From: Chthonomonadaceae bacterium
GTDB lineage: Bacteria > Armatimonadota > Chthonomonadetes > Chthonomonadales > Chthonomonadaceae
Assembly (NCBI GenBank): GCA_027450145.1
Contig: DAIDKH010000005.1
Location: forward strand, 34,076 to 98,075
Length of the DNA: 64,000 bases
Direction: 5' to 3'
Shown: in pieces, positions 1 to 8,058 of the stretch
How positions within the stretch are numbered: the stretch's first letter is position 1
Layout of the letters: every line of letters starts with the position of its first letter
Program-made: the position numbers and the translations under genes
Notes under the pieces: generated by a model
What the model was told of the DNA's origin: nothing
The model's database searches: none
What the model saw: only the letters and a program-made list of their open reading frames with translations

Positions 1-1080
1 GCGTGTGAAATGTGCGGGCTGAAATTCATCGGTCCATCCGCTGCAGTAATGGATAGGATGAACAACAAGTCTTCGGCTCGCGAGACCATGCGTGCCGCTG
101 GTGTGCCTGTGGTTCCTGGGACTGAGGGCATGATAACCGACGACCAGGAAGCGCTTAAATTTGCTCGTAAGACGGGTTTTCCGTTGCTCATCAAAGCAGC
201 ACACGGTGGGGGTGGTAGAGGTATTAGGCTCGTTCAGAATGAGGATGAACTGTCGCGGCAGCTCGATATGGCCCGTACAGAAGCAGCCTCTGCATTTGGC
301 AGCGCAGAAGTGTATATGGAGCGCTTTGTTGAGGAGCCACGGCACGTTGAAGTGCAGGTCTTGGCGGATGAACATGGTCACGTAGTACACCTTGGTGAAC
401 GTGAATGCTCGGTTCAAAATCTGCGCCATCAAAAGCTACTCGAAGAAGCGCCAGCTGTCCAACTCACTCCTCAGCAGCGCAGTCGACTTGGCGATGCAGC
501 GGTTAAAGCGGCCAAAGCTATAGGCTATGTGAACGCAGGTACCATTGAATTCCTGGTCGACGGCCATGGCGATTTCTATTTTATGGAGATGAACAAGCGC
601 CTGCAAGTAGAACATTGCGTCACCGAAATGGTCACCGGAATTGACCTTGTTAAGGAACAGATCCGCATTTCCGCTGGTGATCGCCTCAGTTTTACTCAGA
701 AGGAAATTCGTACGAACGGCCACGCTATTGAGTGCCGTATCAATGCGGAAGATCCCGCCAAAGGATTCATACCTAGTGCTGGTTGTATAACCCGAGTGGT
801 GCTGCCCGGCGGATATGGCGTGCGTGTGGACACTCACATCTATGCTGGGTATGAGGTACCGCCATTTTATGATCCTCTGCTTGCTAAGGTGATCGCTTGG
901 GACAAGGACCGCCAGGGCGCCATACTACGTATGCAGCGTTGTCTTGCTGAAATGGAGATCGATGGCGTGAAGACCAATATAGGTTTTCAGAAGCGCATTT
1001 TGAGTAATGCGTTTTACCGACGGGGTGAAGTATCAACCGACTTCATTCAGCGCCGCATTTTGTCTGACACGAAGTCGTAA
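1..1080 (+). CDS. accC: Biotin carboxylase (acetyl-CoA carboxylase subunit), 5' end outside window
   Basis: This is the C-terminal ~359 residues of biotin carboxylase, which uses ATP and bicarbonate to carboxylate the biotin of the carrier protein in the first step of fatty acid synthesis. The reading frame is open from base 1 (Ala-Cys-Glu-Met...), so the first ATG seen is not the true start. By comparison with the ~450-residue family about 100 N-terminal residues are missing. Visible signatures are the glycine-rich ATP loop GGGGRGI (about residue 69 of the fragment) and the catalytic block EMNKRLQVEHCVTE (about residue 196). That block keeps the Arg, Gln, Val and Glu of the usual MNTRIQVEHPVTE. 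The following gene, a biotin transporter subunit, supports the call. A propionyl-CoA type carboxylase subunit is less likely because the protein ends at biotin carboxylase length with no fused carrier domain. Confidence 0.95.
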   Translation, partial: ACEMCGLKFIGPSAAVMDRMNNKSSARETMRAAGVPVVPGTEGMITDDQEALKFARKTGFPLLIKAAHGGGGRGIRLVQNEDELSRQLDMARTEAASAFGSAEVYMERFVEEPRHVEVQVLADEHGHVVHLGERECSVQNLRHQKLLEEAPAVQLTPQQRSRLGDAAVKAAKAIGYVNAGTIEFLVDGHGDFYFMEMNKRLQVEHCVTEMVTGIDLVKEQIRISAGDRLSFTQKEIRTNGHAIECRINAEDPAKGFIPSAGCITRVVLPGGYGVRVDTHIYAGYEVPPFYDPLLAKVIAWDKDRQGAILRMQRCLAEMEIDGVKTNIGFQKRILSNAFYRRGEVSTDFIQRRILSDTKS

Positions 1081-1110
1081 GGCATAGCAAATAACCGGAG
1101 TGTTCTTATT

Positions 1111-1671
1111 TTGACGCAATACAAAAGGCTTCCAATGACTGCAACCGGTGCCTCCTCGCTGCCGGCGTGGATGCAGGGGTGGCGGGGTGCGACTATCTTC
1201 ACGGGCATAATGGCGCTAAGTGCGCATTGCGCCTTCCCACTTCCAGGTACTCCTGTGCCTGCAACAATGCAGGTGTTTACTGTCTTGCTGGCTGGGTTGA
1301 TGTTGGGACCGACCTGGGGCGCCGTTTCCGCTGTGCAATATCTGGCTATCGGCTTATTGGGCCTACCAGTTTTTGCGCCCGGACCGCTGGGTGCGGCTGC
1401 CATTGCAGGAGCCACAGGGGGCTATATACTAGCGTTCCCAGTGGCTGCGCTAATTGCGGGTCTGGCACGGGGTCATAGCGAGAAGGCGATGGCAGCTTCT
1501 TCGGCAGCGGCCATTACGGTGATCTATGCAATGGGCTGTGGATGGCTCGCTTTTACCTTCCATCCGCATCTCAACGCGCTGCAGGCTTTTGGCGCTGGGG
1601 CTGGCTGGTTCCTGGTATGGGATGCCGTTAAGGCCTGTGCTGCGATTGCTGTTGCGAAGTTTGTGCGCTGA
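1111..1671 (+). CDS. bioY: BioY, substrate-binding (S) subunit of an ECF biotin transporter
   Basis: BioY is the membrane subunit that captures biotin. It works alone or with the ECF energising module (BioM/BioN or a shared ECF-AT). The 186-residue protein is hydrophobic, with about six membrane segments. It carries family blocks such as FPLPGTPVPATMQVF, GPTWGAVSA and GLPVFA..GPLG....TGGYI. The start is TTG at 1111, with CCGGAG ten bases upstream; ATG at 1135 is an alternative that would shorten the N-terminus by eight residues. It lies 30 bp after accC, so biotin uptake and a biotin enzyme are probably co-transcribed. No ATPase or T subunit gene is adjacent. Confidence 0.93.
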   Translation: MTQYKRLPMTATGASSLPAWMQGWRGATIFTGIMALSAHCAFPLPGTPVPATMQVFTVLLAGLMLGPTWGAVSAVQYLAIGLLGLPVFAPGPLGAAAIAGATGGYILAFPVAALIAGLARGHSEKAMAASSAAAITVIYAMGCGWLAFTFHPHLNALQAFGAGAGWFLVWDAVKACAAIAVAKFVR

Positions 1672-1683
1672 GAAGGACCGCCC

Positions 1684-4341
1684 GTGGCTGATTCTACCCA
1701 GGCTTCCACAACGATGCCGGTATCGGTGGATGACAACTATCCGGGCGGCACACCACTCCTAAAGCAGTATTTTGCTACGCGCCGCGAACATCCGGGAGTC
1801 ATCCTGTTGATGCGGGTGGGGGATTTTTTTGAGGCATATGGGCCCGATGCTGAGACCATTGCCAGGCTGCTTCAAATTACGCTCACTGGCCGCGAGGACG
1901 GTGGCACGCGTATCCCAATGGCAGGTGTCCCTCATCACGCTGCCGAGCGGTACATCAGCCGGCTAATTGCGCGGGGCTGCCGCGTGGCACTCATGGATCA
2001 GGTGGAAGATCCCAAACTAGCAAAAGGACTCGTTAAGCGGCGAGTTACGCGCATCGTTACTCCGGGAACTGTGCTGGAAGACGCGATGCTCGATTCACGC
2101 AGCAATAACTATCTAGTAGCGGCAGTTATTGGTGATCCCGTTGCCGGTGTGAGCGTGGTTGATGTATCAACGGGCGAGTTTCTCACGACCGAAATTGATG
2201 GCGACCAGCGCCTCGAAAAGCTCCTCGAAGAGATCCTTCGCTTAAGCCCTGCTGAAGTAATTACTCCTGCGGACTGCGATGAAGGCTGGTTGGAGGCGCT
2301 ACAAAGCGCCTTTCCTGCCACACTCGCACTAATTCCTGCTGAGCCTAAAGAGTTGGCAGGTGGCAGTAGAAATCTGCTCCTCAGCCACTTCGAGACGCAG
2401 TCGCTCCGGGGGTTCGGTTGCGATGAATACACCACTGGCATTGACGCCTGTGCACTTGTATTGCGTTACTTGAAGAAAAATCAGGCACAAGCCCTCAATC
2501 ATATCAAAACGCTGTCCACTTACTCGACACGCGAGTTCATGACGCTCGACACTGCTGCACGGCGGCATTTGGAGATAACCACCCCCTTAGGCGACGGCGG
2601 ACGCCAGCGGACACTGCTGGGCACGATGGATGAGACCCTAACTTCCATGGGCGGCCGCATGCTGCGGCGCTGGCTGGAGGAGCCTCTGCTAGATTTGCAG
2701 CAAATCACCAATCGGCAGGATGTTGTAGAGGAACTGTATCGAAGTGTCATCACCCGAGGCGACATTCGTGAACTATTGCGTGGTATGGGTGATATTGAGC
2801 GCCTGGTTACACGATGCGCGGCCGGAATGGCAAATGCACGGGACCTTGTGGGTCTTAAGCTTGCGCTACAACGATTACCTGAGCTTGCAAGGGCGTTAGC
2901 GGACGTAAAATCGTTACAGCTAGCGACATTGCAGCGTCAACTCGCGGTACAACCCGAGGTTTTGGACCGTATTGAACGCGCAATTGCCGAGGATCCCCCT
3001 GCTGGCCTACGTGAAGGTGGCCTGATTCGCGCAGGGTACAGTGAGGAACTGGACCGGTTGAGGCAAATGGCGGCCGAGGGCCGCACATATATCGCAACAC
3101 TAGAGACAGAGGAACGGACACGTACTGGTATCCCCTCACTTAAGGTTGGCTATAACGCTGTGTTTGGCTATTACATAGAGGTTACCAGGGCTCACCTCTC
3201 GAAGGTACCGGAGCATTATATACGCAAACAGACTACTGCTGGAGCAGAGCGTTACATTACCCCTGATCTTAAAGAGTACGAAGCTAGAGTGCTTAATGCC
3301 GATGAAAAAGCCGTTGAGCTTGAGTACGAGCTCTTTAACAACGTTCGTGAAAGAGTTGCAGCGGCTTCTGCAGAAGTACTTGCAAGTGCTCGCGCTGTGG
3401 CGGCGCTAGATGTGTTTGCTTCGCTGGCTGAATTAGCGGCGAGGTATCATTTCGTTCGCCCCGTTGTGAATGACAGCGACATTCTCCAGATTACTGCGGG
3501 CAGGCATCCCGTAATTGAGCGAATAAGCACTTTTGGTCCCTACATTCCTAACGACTGTAATATGAGCGATGACAGTCGACTGATCATCATAACAGGGCCA
3601 AACATGAGTGGAAAATCATCGTACCTAAGACAAACTGCGCTTATAGTGCTTCTCGCGCAGGTTGGTAGTTTTGTACCCGCTGACCAGGCAGTGGTGGGGG
3701 TGGTTGATCGCATTTTTACTCGCGTTGGTGCGCACGATGAGTTGGCAAGCGGACAGAGTACTTTTATGGTGGAGATGAACGAAACTGCCGCCATCCTTAA
3801 CAATGCCGGACCCCGCAGCCTTGTGGTTTTAGACGAAATCGGGCGTGGAACCAGTACCTACGACGGTCTATCAATTGCGTGGGCAGTGGCAGAATACCTT
3901 GCGGAGGTGGGATGCAAGACGTTGTTTGCTACTCATTACCACCACCTTAATGAACTGGCGAATCATTTTGGCATGGTGAAAAATTACCGTGTCGCAGTTA
4001 AAGAACACGGTGACCGCATCGTTTGGCTACGTAAGCTTGTTCCGGGTGGCACAGATAAGAGCTACGGGATACAGGTGGCTAGAATGGCAGGTGTGCCATC
4101 CGAGGTGCTGGACCGTGCGGGGCAGGTTTTGCGCAGCCTGGAAAAAAATACCGCAGGGACCGCGCGTGGGGTACTGGCCGTAGAACCAACAACGGTAAAG
4201 AAGCAGCGGCTGCAGCTTACGCTGTTTGAACAGGAAAAGCACCCAATAATTGAAGAGCTGGAACAACTTGATATAAGCACGCTGTCGCCTATGGAAGCTC
4301 TCATGTTGTTAGACACCTGGAAACGGCGAACAGCCCTATGA
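1684..4341 (+). CDS. mutS: DNA mismatch repair protein MutS
   Basis: MutS recognises base mismatches and small loops and starts methyl- or nick-directed repair with MutL. The 885-residue length is normal. The mismatch-wedge motif is GDFFEAYG, with Phe48 and Glu50 matching the Phe-X-Glu that stacks on the mispair; the middle residue is Phe where Tyr is usual. The ATPase domain has Walker A GPNMSGKSS at ~638-646 and Walker B LVVLDEIGRGTST at ~713. The HTH and C-terminal tail follow, ending in a short dimer-type helix region. The start is GTG at 1684 after AGAAGGA. It lies 12 bp after bioY, so it is likely in the same transcript. The stop overlaps the stop of the convergent HD-GYP gene by six bases. 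No mutL is in view. Confidence 0.97.
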   Translation: MADSTQASTTMPVSVDDNYPGGTPLLKQYFATRREHPGVILLMRVGDFFEAYGPDAETIARLLQITLTGREDGGTRIPMAGVPHHAAERYISRLIARGCRVALMDQVEDPKLAKGLVKRRVTRIVTPGTVLEDAMLDSRSNNYLVAAVIGDPVAGVSVVDVSTGEFLTTEIDGDQRLEKLLEEILRLSPAEVITPADCDEGWLEALQSAFPATLALIPAEPKELAGGSRNLLLSHFETQSLRGFGCDEYTTGIDACALVLRYLKKNQAQALNHIKTLSTYSTREFMTLDTAARRHLEITTPLGDGGRQRTLLGTMDETLTSMGGRMLRRWLEEPLLDLQQITNRQDVVEELYRSVITRGDIRELLRGMGDIERLVTRCAAGMANARDLVGLKLALQRLPELARALADVKSLQLATLQRQLAVQPEVLDRIERAIAEDPPAGLREGGLIRAGYSEELDRLRQMAAEGRTYIATLETEERTRTGIPSLKVGYNAVFGYYIEVTRAHLSKVPEHYIRKQTTAGAERYITPDLKEYEARVLNADEKAVELEYELFNNVRERVAAASAEVLASARAVAALDVFASLAELAARYHFVRPVVNDSDILQITAGRHPVIERISTFGPYIPNDCNMSDDSRLIIITGPNMSGKSSYLRQTALIVLLAQVGSFVPADQAVVGVVDRIFTRVGAHDELASGQSTFMVEMNETAAILNNAGPRSLVVLDEIGRGTSTYDGLSIAWAVAEYLAEVGCKTLFATHYHHLNELANHFGMVKNYRVAVKEHGDRIVWLRKLVPGGTDKSYGIQVARMAGVPSEVLDRAGQVLRSLEKNTAGTARGVLAVEPTTVKKQRLQLTLFEQEKHPIIEELEQLDISTLSPMEALMLLDTWKRRTAL

Positions 4342-6687
4342 ATTTGTTGGGGCCAGGTCACTGATATCCAGGCTTAAAAACAGGTCCACCAGGTTCGGAT
4401 CGAAGTGAGAGCCCTTTTCGCTTGCCACAAACTGGCGTACTTGCTCTACACCCCAACTTTTGCGGTACGGCCTATCACTTCGCAATGCATCCCAAACGTC
4501 GGCCAGAGCGAATATACGTGCAGCAAGAGGAATTTGCTCACCCTGCAGTCGGCGAGGATAACCGGTACCATCCCAACGTTCGTGATGGCAATAGGGGATA
4601 TCCAGTGCAGGCCTAAGGAAGGCGATAGGCGATAGCATTTCGAATGCGTATTGGGCGTGGCGCCTCATAATCTCCCACTCTGCTGTATTGAGCGGACCGT
4701 CCTTTAGCAGTATGTTGTCTGGCACGCCCAGTTTGCCAATATCATGAAGCAGCGCCCCTCGGCGTATGTGCACCAGGTCATGCTCTGGAACTCCATACCT
4801 TCGTGCCATTCTCAGGGTAATCTCGGTCACGCGATGGCTGTGCCCTTCTGTCTCTTTATCTCTAAGGTCGAGCGCACGTGACCACCCTTCAATGGTTTCA
4901 TCATACGCCATGAGGAGTTCGAGATTTGTGCGTTGCAGGTCATCGAATAGTGTTGCATTATCGATCGCAATAGCGGCTTGGCCGGTAAGCATTTCTAGAA
5001 ATTTCAGCCACTCTGGCGCCACAGGTCGGGCGGTTGTATGATAGACCTCCAGCACGCCCTTTAGATGGCCCTTAGCTAGGAGCGGCGCAACATAGTAGCT
5101 TGCACCGTCGAAATCTACCACATCATCGTCACCACGCGTAAGCATTCGGCGCTCATGTGCGGCGCGTCCAATTAGGCCGTCACCCAGTCGCCACGAGGTT
5201 TTGCCGTGATAAGGTAAGGCTCCTCGTTTACAAGCGTAGTCGATGGAATGGGTAATGGGGTTGTATAGGAGGATGTTCGCGCCATCCACGTCTAGTTGCG
5301 TCATTACCTGGTCTAGCACGACACTTAGCGTTAGGCGCAGATCCATCGACGAGTTAATAGCGATGTCGATGTTACGCAGTGCGCTCATCATCTGCAAATG
5401 GCGCTCCAGACCCTGTTGGGCCGCCTTGCGGTCCGTAATGTCGCGAATAACGATGACGATTTGTCGCGGGTTAAGAGGCATGATACGGGCCTCGCGCGAC
5501 CGTACATTGTCACCGGAACCCGCAGAATATTCAAGCTCGCGCGGTTGTTTTGTTTGAAGTACCTCGTGAGCCATCTGCACAAGTTGAGCGCAGCCTAGGT
5601 CACCATCTAACGCCTGAAGGGAATCACCCACGTGCAATTGGGCCGTGGATTGCGAACAGAGCGGGAAGCTTGCGGGTATTTGAATATCCAGTACTCGGAG
5701 GCTACTGTTGAGGCGAACGTAAACATCGGGAAGCGATCCCAAAACCGCCTGCAATTCGGCAGTTTTGTCCTTTATTAACTTGTTGGCCTCGGCCTGTTCG
5801 GTTACGTCACGAGCGATGCCTACCACACCAAGGACCTGTCCGTTGTCGCCGTAACATACGCTTTTGGTAGTCTGGAGGATTCGCTGGTCGCCGGCGATAT
5901 TGGCTCGTTCCATGACTGTTTGTGATAGGCCCGTCTCCAAGACCTCACGATCACTACGCATTATCGCCATTCCCGCTTCGGGACCCATAAGCGTGCAGTC
6001 GTCTTTACCCAAAATCCAGGACTCGCTGTGGCCAATTAGCTGAGCAGCAGCAGGGTTCACTGAGATATAGCGCCCATCAATATTCTTCACGAAGATTGCG
6101 TCTTTACTCGCCTGCACGAGCGCATTGAGAATACCGTGTTCCAGTCGTAACGCATCCTCCATCCACTCGCGTTCCACCACTTCCCGCTCTAAGCGGAGGG
6201 TGCGGTTACGAAGCTCCAAGAGCGATACGACCTGACTTGCCAAGGTGGTAAGAATTCGACGTTGGTTTTCGTTTAGTGTACGGGGAACGGTGTCTATAAC
6301 ACATAGCGCGCCGAGTTTGTGGCCGTTTGGTGTGATGAGGGGAGCGCCTGCGTAGAAGCGAACTCGTGGATCGCCGGTTACTAGAGGATTATCGATAAAC
6401 CGACTGTCTAGCGCGGCATTAGTTACTTCGAGGATGTCGTCGCCCAATATGGAATGAGCGCAGAAGGAAATTTCTCGCGGCGTTTCCGATAGCTTGAGAC
6501 CATAAGCCGCTTTAAACCACTGACGATCATGATCTACAAAGCTGACAAGCGAGATTGGCGTGTCACACAGAGAGGCTACCAGTTCTACAATCTGGTCATA
6601 CCCGTCTTCAGGTAGTGTGTCTAAAATGCCTAGATCTCGGAGTTCTCGTACGCGCTCGTTCTCATCATCTGGAACAGGATAGTTCAT
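4336..6687 (-). CDS. GAF/PAS sensor protein with HD-GYP cyclic-di-GMP phosphodiesterase domain
   Basis: This is a 783-residue soluble signalling protein. Its order is: an N-terminal GAF domain (~20-165, containing SFCAHSIL and GALCVIDTVPR, typical of GAF sensors), one or two PAS modules (~180-410), a second GAF (~425-575), and a C-terminal HD-GYP domain (~600-765). The metal-binding HD pair is in LLHDIGKLGVPD and the signature is HHERWDGTGYP, so the phosphodiesterase should be active and cleave cyclic di-GMP. There are no membrane segments. The chosen start is ATG at 6687 because GGAGG (6698-6702 on the complementary strand) lies ten bases upstream; a 14-residue longer frame lacks such a site. 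The second-domain ligands are unknown. It ends inside the last codons of convergent mutS with no room for a terminator. Confidence 0.9.
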   Translation of the reverse strand: MNYPVPDDENERVRELRDLGILDTLPEDGYDQIVELVASLCDTPISLVSFVDHDRQWFKAAYGLKLSETPREISFCAHSILGDDILEVTNAALDSRFIDNPLVTGDPRVRFYAGAPLITPNGHKLGALCVIDTVPRTLNENQRRILTTLASQVVSLLELRNRTLRLEREVVEREWMEDALRLEHGILNALVQASKDAIFVKNIDGRYISVNPAAAQLIGHSESWILGKDDCTLMGPEAGMAIMRSDREVLETGLSQTVMERANIAGDQRILQTTKSVCYGDNGQVLGVVGIARDVTEQAEANKLIKDKTAELQAVLGSLPDVYVRLNSSLRVLDIQIPASFPLCSQSTAQLHVGDSLQALDGDLGCAQLVQMAHEVLQTKQPRELEYSAGSGDNVRSREARIMPLNPRQIVIVIRDITDRKAAQQGLERHLQMMSALRNIDIAINSSMDLRLTLSVVLDQVMTQLDVDGANILLYNPITHSIDYACKRGALPYHGKTSWRLGDGLIGRAAHERRMLTRGDDDVVDFDGASYYVAPLLAKGHLKGVLEVYHTTARPVAPEWLKFLEMLTGQAAIAIDNATLFDDLQRTNLELLMAYDETIEGWSRALDLRDKETEGHSHRVTEITLRMARRYGVPEHDLVHIRRGALLHDIGKLGVPDNILLKDGPLNTAEWEIMRRHAQYAFEMLSPIAFLRPALDIPYCHHERWDGTGYPRRLQGEQIPLAARIFALADVWDALRSDRPYRKSWGVEQVRQFVASEKGSHFDPNLVDLFLSLDISDLAPTNS

Positions 6688-6818
6688 TATGTACCTGCCT
6701 CCAAGCCTGCACGTTAAACGATGGTGCAATCATGGTGCAAAGTGCATCAAGCCCGTAGGCTGGCATTTGCGTAACTAGACGATAGGTAATATCCTTTCAT
6801 GAGGGGCTGAGGTCACGA

Positions 6819-6891
6819 TCGGGGTGACAGGACTCGAACCTGCGACATCTTGGTCCCAAACCAAGCACTCTACCAACTGAGCTACACCCCG
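6819..6891 (-). tRNA. tRNA-Pro, anticodon TGG
   Basis: A 73-nt cloverleaf reads on the minus strand. The acceptor stem CGGGGTG pairs with CACCCCG. The D arm is GCTCAGTTGGTAGAGT, the anticodon stem CTTGG/CCAAG encloses loop TTTGGGA with anticodon TGG (proline, codon CCA), and the T arm is GTTCGAGTC. The discriminator base is A and no CCA is encoded, so CCA must be added by nucleotidyltransferase. It stands alone between the HD-GYP gene and the divergent peptidase gene. Frames that run through it are chance open frames. Confidence 0.96.
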
Positions 6892-7014
6892 TGGCAGGTC
6901 GCAGTAAAACGACCCGCAAGGTATTATGCAACTGAGACCCGAAAATGTCAAGGATGTATTGAACGCAGTTTCCTCATCTTTCGCAAAAATGCGTATATCC
7001 TGAGGTTTATCACA

Positions 7015-8058
7015 GTGAATTCATCATTCCGCTCAGACAGATGTGCATACTACCTGTTTAATCCAGGCACTACATTGGACGCTGCTAGCACCGAGCATGA
7101 GTATGTCATTCCTTTTAACCTAAACCGCAAATACTCTGCTGCCGAAGTCATTCCTTCGTTCAACTTTGCTGGTGCTAAGGGAGTATCCGTGACCGCTTAC
7201 TTGCAGGCGGTGGGTACAACTGCCAAATCACCATGGTTCAACATGGGAACTTGGATTTCGGACGGGGGTATTACGGTAAGCTCCTCGGCTGAATGCGACA
7301 ATGGCAAATGGGGACACGTTGAAACAGATACCGCTGTACTAACCGAGGATTTTTCTACGCTTACGCTGAAATTAGTTGCTAAAAGTTTGGCGAGGGAACC
7401 GCATCCTGTACTAAAGCAGGCAGGGTTATCCGTATATTGTACCGGTGCAATGGTTTGCCAAAGCGTGCACGTGCAGCCTGACAGCGTAGCGCGCATTCAG
7501 GTGCCCCTGCGTTCGCAACTAGAGTGGAAAGGTGGTCACGGCTGGTGCAGTCCCACCTCGTGCGGAATGGTTCTGGATTATTGGGCTACAATACTGGGCA
7601 ATGACGGCCTTTCGGTTCCCACGCCGGTGATTGCGTCTCGCGTTTACGATGCTCTCTGGGGTGGAACGGGCAACTGGACGTTTAACATGGCATATATTGG
7701 CAGCCTGCCGCAAATGTCGGCCGTGGCACTACGCATTCAATCCGTCAGGTCATTGCAGTCTCTTCTCGCAAAACAGGTACCACCCATTGTTTCCTTATCG
7801 TACGCGACTTTGAAGCGCGAACAGCGCGCCAGTGACCCGGGACACTTAATGGTGGTCACCGGTATTACGGAGAACGGTGAGGTCATGCTCAACGATCCAT
7901 ATTTTAGCCCCGGCGATGAGGACGGAGGTAAGGTTGTCGCGCCGCTTTCCGTTTTCGACGAGGCCTGGAAACGGAGCAAGCGGCTGATATATCTTATTGT
8001 GCCGCAAGATTCGTTGTTATCCGCTCTTGACGACTGCTTAGGGGCCGATAATGCCTGA
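7015..8058 (+). CDS. C39-like (papain-fold) peptidase domain protein
   Basis: This 347-residue protein has an N-terminal ~160-residue beta-rich part of unknown type and a C-terminal Peptidase_C39_2-like domain. The catalytic set is visible: Cys178 in GHGWCSPTS, His277 in DPGHLMVVTG, and Asn293-Asp294 in LNDPYFSP. Such proteins cleave or bind peptides, and some are secreted, but no signal peptide is evident here. The start is GTG at 7015, with GAGG nine bases upstream; longer readings would run through the tRNA gene. The last eight bases overlap the start of the cyclase-STAND gene, so the two are translationally coupled and probably work together. Substrate and cell location are unknown. Confidence 0.8.
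   Translation: MNSSFRSDRCAYYLFNPGTTLDAASTEHEYVIPFNLNRKYSAAEVIPSFNFAGAKGVSVTAYLQAVGTTAKSPWFNMGTWISDGGITVSSSAECDNGKWGHVETDTAVLTEDFSTLTLKLVAKSLAREPHPVLKQAGLSVYCTGAMVCQSVHVQPDSVARIQVPLRSQLEWKGGHGWCSPTSCGMVLDYWATILGNDGLSVPTPVIASRVYDALWGGTGNWTFNMAYIGSLPQMSAVALRIQSVRSLQSLLAKQVPPIVSLSYATLKREQRASDPGHLMVVTGITENGEVMLNDPYFSPGDEDGGKVVAPLSVFDEAWKRSKRLIYLIVPQDSLLSALDDCLGADNA

Noticed and set aside
6850..7014. N-terminal extension of the C39-type protein
   Set aside because: It would start inside the tRNA-Pro gene; GTG at 7015 has a proper ribosome site.
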